Origin: Aggregatilineales bacterium | Lineage (GTDB): Bacteria; Chloroflexota; Anaerolineae; Aggregatilineales; Ch27 | DNA: 64,000 nt | Direction of reading: 5' to 3' | NCBI GenBank assembly: GCA_029976025.1 | Contig: JARKNX010000222.1 | Coordinates: 100,395 to 164,394, forward strand | Shown: one piece after another, positions 1 through 10,153 of the stretch | Numbering within the stretch: position 1 is the first letter of the stretch | Layout of the letters: each line of letters opens with the position of its first letter | Made by a program: the position numbers and the translations under genes | Notes under the pieces: generated by a model | Databases searched by the model: none | What the model was told of the DNA's origin: nothing | The model's input: the letters and a program-made list of their open reading frames with translations, nothing else

Positions 1-143
1 TGGCGATCACTCGCTTCCCGACACGCCGGCAGAGCAGCAATGCCGCGCAAAGCGACGTTGCGCAGCCGCTGCCTGGCCGTTCGCTGGTGTATCCGGCGAG
101 CAGCTTCCTGATTGCGGCGGGCAAGCTCGGTGAGGTCAGACAA
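1..143 (-). CDS. Partial hypothetical protein, N-terminus only
   Basis: A minus-strand reading frame starts at a TTG (141-143) and stays open to the left edge, giving about 47 residues. The peptide is rich in Arg and begins MSDLTELARRNQEA. An AAGGAG ribosome-binding sequence lies 7 nt upstream of the TTG, and the start overlaps the stop of the preceding glycosyltransferase by 8 nt, as expected for a coupled third gene in that operon. Too little is present to assign a function. A non-coding edge is possible; the case rests on the ribosome-binding site and the open frame. Confidence 0.45.
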   Translation of the reverse strand, partial: MSDLTELARRNQEAARRIHQRTARQRLRNVALRGIAALPACREASDR

Positions 144-1356
144 GTCCCAGCTCCTTATAGACCTGGATCAGGCGCGGCAGCAGCACCGACCAATCGTAAC
201 GCTCGCGGACAAAGCGGCGCGCCTCCAGGCCAAGCTGGCGCGCCTGTTCCGGCTCTCTATGCAGCCGGACCACCGCCTGAGCAAATTCCTTCGCCGTATC
301 AGCCAACAATAATTCTCGCCCATCGGTGACGTACAGGCCCTCGGCGCCGGTCCGCGTCGATACAATCGGGCATCCTGCCGCCATCGCCTCCAGCACTTTC
401 AGCCGGGTCCCGCTGCCTATACGCAGAGGAACAACAAAGGTGCTGGCCGCCTGCAAAAAGGGAAGGACATCCGGAACCAGGCCAGTCAGCGTAATTCCGG
501 CCCGCCCGCGCAGCACATCAAGCCGGGGGTGCGGTGACTGCCCGACAACGTAAAAATGGGCATCGCTAAGCTCGTGCCTGATCAGGGGGAGGACTTCTTC
601 GGCGAACCACAGAGTTGCATCTACGTTAGGCCGGTAATCCATCTTCCCTGTGAACACCAGCGCCACTGACTCCAGCGTCACCCCGGCGGTGTCCGGACGA
701 TCGTACCGATCGCTGAGGATGCCATTGGGCACTACGGCAATCGGCGTCTGGCAGCCCAGCCGGCGGAGCAAAGTCGCGTCAGTGTCCGACACGGCCACTA
801 TATAGTCCACCTGCCGGCAGACTGCGTATTCCAGCCGGCGGATCCGCCGCGCCTGCACGTAAGAGTACGCCGCGCCGGGCAGGCGCGACAGCGCTCCCCG
901 CTCCGTCTGGTAGATACGTTCCTGCAGCGCGTACTCGGCATTATGGGCATCGTACAGAATCGGCACATCCGGCCGGGTTGCCTTGATGATCGGCAGGAAG
1001 ACAGCCATTTCCAGATTTTCAATCTGGATCAGATCGAACTCCACCGCCTCCAGCCATTCGCGGAGCTGCCCGGCAAAAACAGGCGCGTCATAACGACAGG
1101 CCAGATCAGCCCGCTCGCTCAAGATCAGGTCGCGCAGCCGGTCGGCTATACCGCGCTCTGGCACAGGAAAGGTCCTGATCTCCCTGCAACAGGCGTGCAG
1201 CGGAGTCTGCATCGTCTCCTGCAGCGCCCCGGCGCGGAACGAAAGCAACCACACTTCATGCTCCGCCGCCAGCCCCGTGATCAGCCCAAAATTGCGCAGC
1301 GGCGCTCCGGCGTAGGGGGGGTACGGAAACTCGGAAGTCAGGAACAGAATACGCAA
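136..1356 (-). CDS. GT4-family glycosyltransferase (GT-B fold)
   Basis: The 406-residue protein probably moves a sugar from a nucleotide-sugar donor during surface-glycan assembly. It begins MRILFLTSEFPYPPYAG, the usual first strand and glycine-rich loop of GT-B enzymes. Near residue 130 it has ILYDAHNAEY, seen in a subgroup of GT4 enzymes. The C-terminal donor-binding half carries GSGTRLKVLEAMAAGCPIV with the E-x7-E pair near residues 323-331. Donor and acceptor cannot be told from sequence. The gene lies 20 nt downstream of another GT4 gene on the same strand, so the two are probably co-transcribed. Length is normal for the family. Confidence 0.9.
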   Translation of the reverse strand: MRILFLTSEFPYPPYAGAPLRNFGLITGLAAEHEVWLLSFRAGALQETMQTPLHACCREIRTFPVPERGIADRLRDLILSERADLACRYDAPVFAGQLREWLEAVEFDLIQIENLEMAVFLPIIKATRPDVPILYDAHNAEYALQERIYQTERGALSRLPGAAYSYVQARRIRRLEYAVCRQVDYIVAVSDTDATLLRRLGCQTPIAVVPNGILSDRYDRPDTAGVTLESVALVFTGKMDYRPNVDATLWFAEEVLPLIRHELSDAHFYVVGQSPHPRLDVLRGRAGITLTGLVPDVLPFLQAASTFVVPLRIGSGTRLKVLEAMAAGCPIVSTRTGAEGLYVTDGRELLLADTAKEFAQAVVRLHREPEQARQLGLEARRFVRERYDWSVLLPRLIQVYKELGLV

Positions 1357-1376
1357 GACTCTCTCTCCTGAGTCAT

Positions 1377-2489
1377 TCAGCCAGCCAGCACCTGCCGGTA
1401 TACCCGGTGGACGACCGCTGCCGTATGCTGCCAGGTGAAGCCGGCGGCCCGCGCCAGACCATCCGAACGCAGCCGCTGGCGCAGGGCCGCATCGGTCAGC
1501 AGCGCGTAAAGGCCGCGGGCGATATCCTCAACATCGTCCGGATCAACCAGCAGGCCCGCCTCCCCCACAACCTCGGGGAGCGAGCTGCGGTCAGACGCCA
1601 GGACAGGAACGCCGCAGGCCATCGCCTCCAGCGCCGTCAGACCGAATCCCTCGTAGAAAGATGGAATCGCCAGGACGCTGGCTGTATTATACAGGCCGGG
1701 CAGCAGGGCCGGCGGCACATCCTCCCGCCAGAGCACAACCTCGCTCAGCTCCAGCATCTGCACACTGGCGAAAATCTCCTCAAACAGCCAGCCGCGGCGG
1801 CCAGCCAGCACCAGCGGCGGCGCATCCGGCAGCAGCTCGCGCAGGCGCCGGTAGGCTCGCAGGAGGCCGGTGACATTCTTGCGCGGCTCGAAGGTCCCCA
1901 CAAAAAGGATGCTGCCGCGCGGCACGTCCAGATCACGACAGGCTGTCGCGATCTCCTCCTCTGCCAGCGGACGAAAGGCGCTCTCGACCCCCAGCAGATG
2001 CACGCTGATCTTTTCCGCCGGGACATCGAGCATCGTCATCAGGTCTGCCCTGGTGGCTTCTGAATCGGCCAGGATATGGTCCGCCTGGCGCACGGCCCGC
2101 GCAATCTGGCCGTTATAGTAGCGGCGACTCTCGGCAGTCAGGAGCCGGGGATAATGCAGAAAATTCAAATCGTGCACGGTGATCACAAAATGTCGTGCCC
2201 CGGCCAGCGGCGGGATGAAATCAGGGCTGTGCAGCAGGTCCAGCCGCCGGGGGATAAGTTCCGCCGCGAGCGTCCACCGCTCCAGGCGGTGGTGGCAGGG
2301 CGTCCACAGCGAGGCGCGCCGGAAGCCGGGGCCGGGCGCGGTCGATCGCCGATCCTTGCGACTGTACAGCACAGTGTAATCAGCCTGATTGTCAAGCGCG
2401 GCCAGCGCCTCAATCACCCGCCGAATATAAGTGGCGATCCCGCCTTCGCGATAGTGAAGCAAACGAGCATCAATCCCGATATGACTCAT
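1377..2489 (-). CDS. GT4-family glycosyltransferase, mannosyltransferase-like
   Basis: A 370-residue GT-B enzyme. I chose the ATG at 2489 (MSHIGIDARLLHYREGGI) because this is the canonical N-terminus of the family; the frame is open for 20 more codons upstream, but those look non-coding. The donor site motif SFYEGFGLTALEAMACGVPV, with its E-x7-E pair, is intact, followed by SSLPEVVGEAG. It precedes the next glycosyltransferase by 20 nt. No ribosome-binding site is visible before the ATG, and a TATACT hexamer sits only 8 nt upstream, so the transcript may be leaderless. Exact sugar specificity is unknown. Confidence 0.88.
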   Translation of the reverse strand: MSHIGIDARLLHYREGGIATYIRRVIEALAALDNQADYTVLYSRKDRRSTAPGPGFRRASLWTPCHHRLERWTLAAELIPRRLDLLHSPDFIPPLAGARHFVITVHDLNFLHYPRLLTAESRRYYNGQIARAVRQADHILADSEATRADLMTMLDVPAEKISVHLLGVESAFRPLAEEEIATACRDLDVPRGSILFVGTFEPRKNVTGLLRAYRRLRELLPDAPPLVLAGRRGWLFEEIFASVQMLELSEVVLWREDVPPALLPGLYNTASVLAIPSFYEGFGLTALEAMACGVPVLASDRSSLPEVVGEAGLLVDPDDVEDIARGLYALLTDAALRQRLRSDGLARAAGFTWQHTAAVVHRVYRQVLAG

Positions 2490-2562
2490 GGTCGCAAGTA
2501 TAACCCAGCTTGAGCGCCCGGTGAGAGGATCAGTTGCGGGCGGAAGCAAGGCGGTTTCTCCG

Positions 2563-2592
2563 TTGGCGTCCGGGACAGCCTGATGCTACAAT
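2563..2592 (+). promoter_or_regulatory. Candidate sigma70-type promoter for the DUF84 gene
   Basis: TTGGCG (2563-2568) and TACAAT (2587-2592) are separated by 18 nt. This would start transcription about 12 nt before the ATG at 2612. Assigned by eye. Confidence 0.35.
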
Positions 2593-2611
2593 GCCAGACG
2601 TGGAGCAACCC

Positions 2612-3175
2612 ATGCACATCGTCATCGGATCTCTGAATCCGGTCAAGCAGCAGGCCGCCCGCAGCGTGCTGGCGCCCCTGTATCCTGGCGCCACCTTCGA
2701 GGGGGTCGAGGCTCCGTCACGCGTGCCGGCCCAGCCCCGCGGCGATCAGGAAACACGGAGCGGGGCCATCAACCGCGCTCGCGCCGCGCTGGCCAGCACC
2801 GGCGCCGATCTGGCCGTCGGGTTTGAAAGCGGCCTGATTGAAACCGAGCTGGGGCTGATGACCTGCGCCTGGTGTGCCGTAATTGCGCCCGATGGCCGGC
2901 TGGGCGTCGGCGGCGGCTCGCATATGATGCTGCCCCCGGACGTAAAACCGCAGATTGAGGAAGGGATGGAGTTGGGAGACGTGATAGATCGCCTGACTGG
3001 CCGGCGGAACTCCAAACATGCTGAAGGGGCGATCGGGCTGCTGACCGTCGGCCTGGAATCGCGAGAGACGGCCTACGCCCATACGCTGCGCCTGGCCCTG
3101 GCACCTTTCCGCAGCTCTGACCGGTATACGCCGCCAGCGAACGGCGGAGAAGCGGCCCAGGAGCGCGATCGGTGA
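2612..3175 (+). CDS. DUF84 family inosine/xanthosine triphosphatase
   Basis: A 187-residue protein of the YjjX/DUF84 family, which hydrolyses non-canonical purine triphosphates such as ITP and XTP and so cleans the nucleotide pool. The N-terminus MHIVIGSLNPVKQQAA is the family's phosphate-binding signature, followed by QPRGDQETRSGAINRA and the acidic GFESGLIETE segment. The ATG at 2612 is preceded by GGAG with a 6-nt gap. Its stop overlaps the GTG start of the next gene by 4 nt (GTGA), so translation is probably coupled to the acetyltransferase. Confidence 0.85.
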   Translation: MHIVIGSLNPVKQQAARSVLAPLYPGATFEGVEAPSRVPAQPRGDQETRSGAINRARAALASTGADLAVGFESGLIETELGLMTCAWCAVIAPDGRLGVGGGSHMMLPPDVKPQIEEGMELGDVIDRLTGRRNSKHAEGAIGLLTVGLESRETAYAHTLRLALAPFRSSDRYTPPANGGEAAQERDR

Positions 3176-3996
3176 GCGAAGCTCAGGTGATCAGCCAGAC
3201 TGGCCAGAACCCGGTGACCGTTGCCACACTGGTCGCCGATCTGGCTGCGCTCGGCCTGCGTCCGGGTATGATAGTGCTGGCGCACACCGCCCTGAGCCGT
3301 CTGGGATGGGTGTGCGGCGGCCCGGTGGCGGTTATTCAGGCGCTGGAGACCGTCCTCGGTCCAGAGGGGACTCTGGTTATGCCTGCCCATTCCGGCAATC
3401 TCTCCGATCCATCCTACTGGGTAAACCCGCCTGTGCCAGAAAGCTGGTGGCCGATCATTCGCGACACCATGCCGGCCTACGATCCCGATCTGACGCCGAC
3501 CTTTGGCATCGGCGTCACGGCGGAATGCTTCCGCAAGCAGGCCGGTGTCCTGCGCAGTGGACATCCGTCGGTCTCGTTCGCGGCCCGGGGCAAGCACGCC
3601 GTCGCAATCACATCTCACCATGCCCTTGATTACTGCCTGGGCGACCAGTCGCCGCTGGCCCGGCTGTACGAGCTGGACGCCTGGGTGCTGCTGCTCGGCG
3701 TCGGACATGGCAGCAATACATCCCTGCACCTCGCCGAGTATCGGGCCAGCTATCCCGGCAAAACGATCGTTCAGCAGGGGGCGCCTGTCCAGAGCGAAGG
3801 CGGTCGCCGCTGGGTGAGTTACGCCGATGTTGACTGGGACGCCGACGATTTCTGCCAGATCGGAGATGCCTTTGAATCTACCGGACACATCCAGCGCGGC
3901 CCTGTCGGGTACGGGGAAGCCCGCCTGATGCGTCAGCGCCCGCTGGTTGATTTTGCCGTAGAATGGATGGCCGCTCACCGCCGACTCCAATCGTGA
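3172..3996 (+). CDS. AAC(3)-family N-acetyltransferase homologue
   Basis: A 274-residue member of the antibiotic N-acetyltransferase family (Antibiotic_NAT), which transfers acetyl from acetyl-CoA to an amino group. Family features in order are the early LGLRPGMIVLAHTALSRLGWV, GPEGTLVMPAHSG, the RSGHPSVSFAARG block with the conserved His, and LLLGVGHGSNTSLHLAEY. It starts with GTG, overlapping the previous stop. Many chromosomal members are not resistance enzymes; here the link to a nucleotide-pool gene and the absence of mobile DNA suggest a native substrate that is not known. Confidence 0.85.
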   Translation: MSEAQVISQTGQNPVTVATLVADLAALGLRPGMIVLAHTALSRLGWVCGGPVAVIQALETVLGPEGTLVMPAHSGNLSDPSYWVNPPVPESWWPIIRDTMPAYDPDLTPTFGIGVTAECFRKQAGVLRSGHPSVSFAARGKHAVAITSHHALDYCLGDQSPLARLYELDAWVLLLGVGHGSNTSLHLAEYRASYPGKTIVQQGAPVQSEGGRRWVSYADVDWDADDFCQIGDAFESTGHIQRGPVGYGEARLMRQRPLVDFAVEWMAAHRRLQS

Positions 3997-4040
3997 CGGC
4001 TCATACAGGATTGCTGTCTGAATAACGGGGGAGATTTCTT

Positions 4041-5285
4041 ATGAAGAACCTGTCCTTGTTGATAACTTTCATTGCCATCCTGATCATGCTGGCCGCTTGC
4101 GGCGGTCAGACGGAGCCGCCCGTCGATCTGCAGGTGTTAAACACGCCCAGTACGGAGGCCGTGCCCGCCCGCCCGGTGATTACGATGACCGCCGGCGAAC
4201 AGGAATATACCGGCCTGCCGGCAACTTACTGCTGGCCGCAGGCGGCCAACAATGTCCGCTGCGAGCCGGACCCGATGAACCTGCAGCCCGCCACTACGGT
4301 GGACGTCGCCACCGGTGAGCAGCTCACGTTCACCGTCGCCAGCGAGACAGGCATCCCCGCCCTCTTTTACGCCACCTTCCTGGACGAGACAGATGCCAGC
4401 GGGAAACCCGTCGAGGTGGATTTCGGCAACACGGACAGCACAGCCTATACCGTCGATCTGGGCGGGGGGGTACACCGTGTCCGGCTGACGGCGGAATATC
4501 CGGGCGATAACGGCGATATTCACTTCGTGACCTACGTATTCGCCGTGCAGGTGCCGCAGGAAGTGGCGGAAGTGCCTACCCAGGAGCCGACAGCCACCCT
4601 CGAGCCGACCAGGGAACCGACGGCTACCGCCGCGCCAACCGAAGTGCTGATGCAGCCGACCGAAGAGCCGACAGCCAGCGCTGAGCCAACTGATACTCCG
4701 GAAGCTACACCCGGCAAACCAACCCCCGGAGCCACGGAGACGCCCGTCGTGCCTACCCCCACTGTCGTGGTAGAACCGACAACCCAGCCTGTGGAGCCGA
4801 CGACTCCGCCGACCGCTATCCCGCCCACTGAAGTAGCTACCGCTCTGCCCACAACAGCGCCCCCAACGCCAGTTCCACCGGGCGCGGGAGCGGGCGGCGC
4901 CGGCCTCGCGGATATCCCGGAGGTCGTGGTCGTGAATGGCGCGGTGACCTTCCCGCCCTCCGGAGTGGCCGTCTGCACGCCCGATGCAGCGGGCGCGCTG
5001 GCCTGTGTGGAACAGCCCGCCGCCCCGGGCAGCGATCGCATCCGGGTGAGTGACGGCGATACGCTGCGCATCGACCTCGCTGAAGGCGGGCCGGCGGCCA
5101 TGGCAATCAGCCTGGTCAGCAGCGATGGCAGCCGTGAGCTGGACAGATACGAACTGCCGGGCGGCTCGATCGCCCTGTATACAGTCATGGCCGGCGCTCC
5201 GGGTAATTACACCCTGAAGGTCGCGACAACCTGGCCGGACAGCAGAGAAGTAAATTACTTCTTCCGCCTGCAGGTACAGGGGTAG
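4041..5285 (+). CDS. Lipoprotein with Pro/Thr-rich stalk
   Basis: A 414-residue predicted lipoprotein. The signal peptide ends in LAAC with the lipidated Cys at residue 20. Residues about 30-175 form a first domain with EYTGLPATYCWPQ. Residues about 176-285 are a low-complexity stalk of EPTxxP repeats. A second domain follows that resembles the first in layout: a short segment with Cys pairs, then a beta-rich part ending YFFRLQVQG, against VTYVFAVQVPQ in the first. The stalk should hold the distal domain away from the membrane. The start has a GGGGGAG ribosome-binding site. I do not recognise either folded domain. Confidence 0.8.
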   Translation: MKNLSLLITFIAILIMLAACGGQTEPPVDLQVLNTPSTEAVPARPVITMTAGEQEYTGLPATYCWPQAANNVRCEPDPMNLQPATTVDVATGEQLTFTVASETGIPALFYATFLDETDASGKPVEVDFGNTDSTAYTVDLGGGVHRVRLTAEYPGDNGDIHFVTYVFAVQVPQEVAEVPTQEPTATLEPTREPTATAAPTEVLMQPTEEPTASAEPTDTPEATPGKPTPGATETPVVPTPTVVVEPTTQPVEPTTPPTAIPPTEVATALPTTAPPTPVPPGAGAGGAGLADIPEVVVVNGAVTFPPSGVAVCTPDAAGALACVEQPAAPGSDRIRVSDGDTLRIDLAEGGPAAMAISLVSSDGSRELDRYELPGGSIALYTVMAGAPGNYTLKVATTWPDSREVNYFFRLQVQG

Positions 5286-5334
5286 ACGGCCCGGCTGCTA
5301 CGAGGCGCGGCGATGACAGCGCGAAAACCTTATC

Positions 5335-5368
5335 CCGCATGGAGGGGGCACCCTCTCCATGCGGTTTG
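5335..5368 (+). terminator. Rho-independent terminator after the lipoprotein gene
   Basis: CCGCATGGAG (5335-5344) pairs with CTCCATGCGG (5355-5364), with extra G/C pairing inside the loop, followed by TTTGT. Confidence 0.7.
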
Positions 5369-5413
5369 TCTGTATGTTAACCTCACCCCGCCGGATATAT
5401 ATGGAGTATTATG

Positions 5414-7853
<2,440 letters not shown>

Positions 7854-7866
7854 ATGTAGCGGGGGG

Positions 7867-8000
7867 GCATTTCAGATTGGGAGCAAAAAACTGGAACTGT
7901 AGAGAGGCGCAAAGAAAGAACAGAAGCCTTTTCCTTGCGTCCTCTGTGTCCCGGCGGTTCAAAGTCTTTTCTTCCCAGAGATTCCCCCAATCTGAAATGC
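7867..8000. repeat. Palindromic intergenic element, copy A
   Basis: A 134-nt element bounded by a perfect 15-nt inverted repeat: GCATTTCAGATTGGG at 7867-7881 and CCCAATCTGAAATGC at 7986-8000. The interior has imperfect complementarity (GGCGCAAAG on the left, CTTGCGTCCTCTGTG on the right). A related but diverged copy lies at 47826-47956. It has no coding capacity and looks like a non-autonomous, MITE-like or REP-like intergenic repeat. Confidence 0.65.
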
Positions 8001-8094
8001 ATCCACTTACCGGGTGTGCGCTGTGTCCTGGTTAGAATTCGTGGTAGAATGCACAGGGTAGCCTGAACAGGAATTGCCGCAGAGATTTGAGAAT

Positions 8095-8535
8095 ATGACA
8101 CAGCGCACGCCAGAGCAGCAGCACAAGCAACAGGTCCGCCGGCAGATTGTCCTGCCGATGGCGGGCGTCATACTGGCGCTGGCGGCGATCCTCCTCTTCG
8201 TGATTCTCCTCCTCAGCGGCCGCCAGTTCAATGCGGTATCTAATTTCACCCTCGTCTTCATCTTCCTGCTGCCAACAATGTTGCTGTGCCTGATTCCGAC
8301 ATTCGTGCTGCTGGCGCTGGCCCTGTGGTCGATCTTCTATGCCGGCCGGGCGGCGGCACCACTGGGCAGGGGCCGCACGGCGGTGATCGGCGCCCTGGAA
8401 GGGGCGCGAAAACAAATACCCCTCATAGCTGCACCTGTCATTGCCTTACAAAGCCGCCTGGCTTACTGGGAACATATCGTGACGGGCGGTCAAAAACCGG
8501 CCCCATCGGAGGAGGAACACCCGTATGGAGAGTAG
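8095..8535 (+). CDS. Small integral membrane protein, unknown
   Basis: A 146-residue protein with a charged N-terminus (MTQRTPEQQHKQQVRRQ), then two strong hydrophobic segments near residues 19-40 and 50-84, and a soluble tail. There is no recognisable domain. The second hydrophobic block is long enough to cross the membrane once or twice. The gene overlaps the next by 11 nt, so the two products are probably made together and may interact. The chosen ATG lies just after GATTTGAGAAT, a poor ribosome-binding site; an upstream in-frame ATG at 8074 is possible. Confidence 0.65.
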   Translation: MTQRTPEQQHKQQVRRQIVLPMAGVILALAAILLFVILLLSGRQFNAVSNFTLVFIFLLPTMLLCLIPTFVLLALALWSIFYAGRAAAPLGRGRTAVIGALEGARKQIPLIAAPVIALQSRLAYWEHIVTGGQKPAPSEEEHPYGE

Positions 8536-8782
8536 ACCTGACGCGCCAGCCGCTGTCACCCCGGCGCCCCGCGCCCTCGACTGGAAGACACAGTCCTACC
8601 TGCTCGGCATCATTGGGGGGCTGCTGCTTGGCGTGTTGGCCGCGTATCTGTATGTCCGCGCCACTGAAGAAAATACTAAGGGGGGCAGCCCGAAAGGTAT
8701 CAAAACCGGCGACGCCATGAAGCTGACCCTGTCTATTCTGACTCTGGTGCGGCAGATCGCCGAAATAGGCGGCAAGTCCTGA
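8525..8782 (+). CDS. Tiny single-span membrane protein, unknown
   Basis: An 85-residue protein with a Pro/Ala-rich start, one transmembrane helix near residues 24-44 (YLLGIIGGLLLGVLAAYLYV) and a short charged cytoplasmic or external tail ending in a hydrophobic helix. It begins after a strong GGAGGA site and overlaps the upstream membrane gene by 11 nt. A clear terminator follows, so these two genes form a closed unit. Function unknown. Confidence 0.7.
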   Translation: MESRPDAPAAVTPAPRALDWKTQSYLLGIIGGLLLGVLAAYLYVRATEENTKGGSPKGIKTGDAMKLTLSILTLVRQIAEIGGKS

Positions 8783-8810
8783 GGACCATCCCGGCACACA
8801 CGCTGATCGG

Positions 8811-8838
8811 ATCGGGCTTCTTTGAGGCCCGATTTTTG
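8811..8838 (+). terminator. Rho-independent terminator
   Basis: ATCGGGC (8811-8817) pairs with GCCCGAT (8827-8833), followed by a run of T. Confidence 0.85.
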
Positions 8839-8953
8839 CCTTCCGCCGGGCACGAAGCTGTCAGGCAGGTGTCGAGCACATCACCCTTGAATCCGGTATG
8901 ATCCGCCGCTGCGCATTCATAATGGCCCCTGACCGGCCCGACGATCGATCCCT

Positions 8954-10153
8954 ATGATTTTTGCCCCTCGCCTCTGGCAGGAAGTGCGTCTCTTCGGGCG
9001 GCCGTGGCAGGTATGGCGCGGCTGGCTCATCCGGCTGGGGCTGGCGGTGGTCCTGCTGGCGCCTTTGCGCCCGGCGCCGCCGCGAGCCGTGATGGGGCCG
9101 CCAGGCGTCGTCCAGACCACCCAGCCCCTGTTATGTATGCACACCCGCCTGATCGATGAAGTTGAGGAGTGGAAGATACAGCGCTCCCTGGAAATGGTGC
9201 GCGAAATGGGGGCGGATACGATTGTGGAATTCTTCCCCTGGGCGTATCTTGAACCTGAACCCGGCGCCTATAACTGGACGCAGGCCGACCGCATCATTGC
9301 CCATGCCGCCAACCAGGGGTTGAGCGTGATCGCCCGGCTGGGGCTGGTGCCGGCCTGGGCGCGGCCAGAGCCAGATCCCAACAGCCTGGGGACTCTGGAC
9401 GCCGGGCGCGGAGGAGACACCACGCTCAACTATCTGGAAGAGGCGCGTTTCCCGGATTTTGCCCGTTTTGCCGCCGCCTTCGCCGGGCGCTACGCCGGCG
9501 TCGTCAACGACATCATCGTCTGGAACGAGCCTAATCTCACGTTTGAGTGGGGCTACCGCCTGGTCAGCCCGACCGAATATACAGAGCTGCTCCGGCAAAG
9601 CTACCGGGCTATCAAGGAAGCGAATCCGGATGCGATTGTGCTGGCTGCGCCGATGGCTCCCACTCTGGAGCCAGAAGGCAGCCCCTGGGGGTTGAACGAT
9701 CTGATCTTCATCGAGGAGATGTACCGGGCTGGCGCCGCCGGCTTCTTCGATGCACTGGCGGTGCACACCTACGGCTTCACCTTCCCTCCGGAAGCCGAGC
9801 CTGATCCGGAAGTCCTCAACTTCCGCCGAATCGAGCTGATACACGATATCATGGTTGCCTACGGTGATGCCAACACGCCCATCATCGTCACCGAGAGCGG
9901 GTGGAACGATCACCCGCGCTGGACCAAAGCCGTCCGACCGGTGCAGCGCATCCGTTATACTATCGACAGTTACGAATGGGCCGAAGCGCATATGCCCTAT
10001 GTGCAAAAGTTGTGCCAGTGGGTGCTCCGCTACCCCGCCCCTACGCGCAGTTACCCGGACAATTTCACCTTTCTGACCCCGGATTTTCGCCCCCGGCCGA
10101 TCTACGACTACCTGCGGGCTTATGCTCAGGGGCGGGAGATGGCGCTGCCGTGA
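8954..10153 (+). CDS. Secreted clan-A glycoside hydrolase (GH5/GH39-like)
   Basis: A 399-residue (beta/alpha)8-barrel glycosidase. An N-terminal hydrophobic segment (residues about 24-45) should export or anchor it. The acid/base Glu192 lies in IVWNEPN and the nucleophile Glu314 in VTESGWND, the two glutamates of clan GH-A retaining enzymes. EFFPWAYLEPEPGAYNW near residue 93 is the typical opening of the barrel in GH39/GH5-like proteins. Substrate is not deducible. The stop overlaps the GTG start of the solute-binding protein (GTGA), suggesting joint expression. Confidence 0.82.
   Translation: MIFAPRLWQEVRLFGRPWQVWRGWLIRLGLAVVLLAPLRPAPPRAVMGPPGVVQTTQPLLCMHTRLIDEVEEWKIQRSLEMVREMGADTIVEFFPWAYLEPEPGAYNWTQADRIIAHAANQGLSVIARLGLVPAWARPEPDPNSLGTLDAGRGGDTTLNYLEEARFPDFARFAAAFAGRYAGVVNDIIVWNEPNLTFEWGYRLVSPTEYTELLRQSYRAIKEANPDAIVLAAPMAPTLEPEGSPWGLNDLIFIEEMYRAGAAGFFDALAVHTYGFTFPPEAEPDPEVLNFRRIELIHDIMVAYGDANTPIIVTESGWNDHPRWTKAVRPVQRIRYTIDSYEWAEAHMPYVQKLCQWVLRYPAPTRSYPDNFTFLTPDFRPRPIYDYLRAYAQGREMALP

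Noticed and set aside
3172..3996. Acquired aminoglycoside-resistance gene
   Set aside because: There is no mobile DNA, the base composition matches the neighbours, and the gene is translationally coupled to a housekeeping-type gene. A native function is more likely.
4560..4870. Tandem DNA repeat array
   Set aside because: The repeats encode the EPT stalk of a lipoprotein and vary at the DNA level; they are a protein feature, not an independent element.
9901..10149. ATG-initiated N-terminal extension of the solute-binding protein
   Set aside because: It lies inside the glycosidase gene. The GTG at 10150 gives a proper membrane anchor and a 4-nt overlap.
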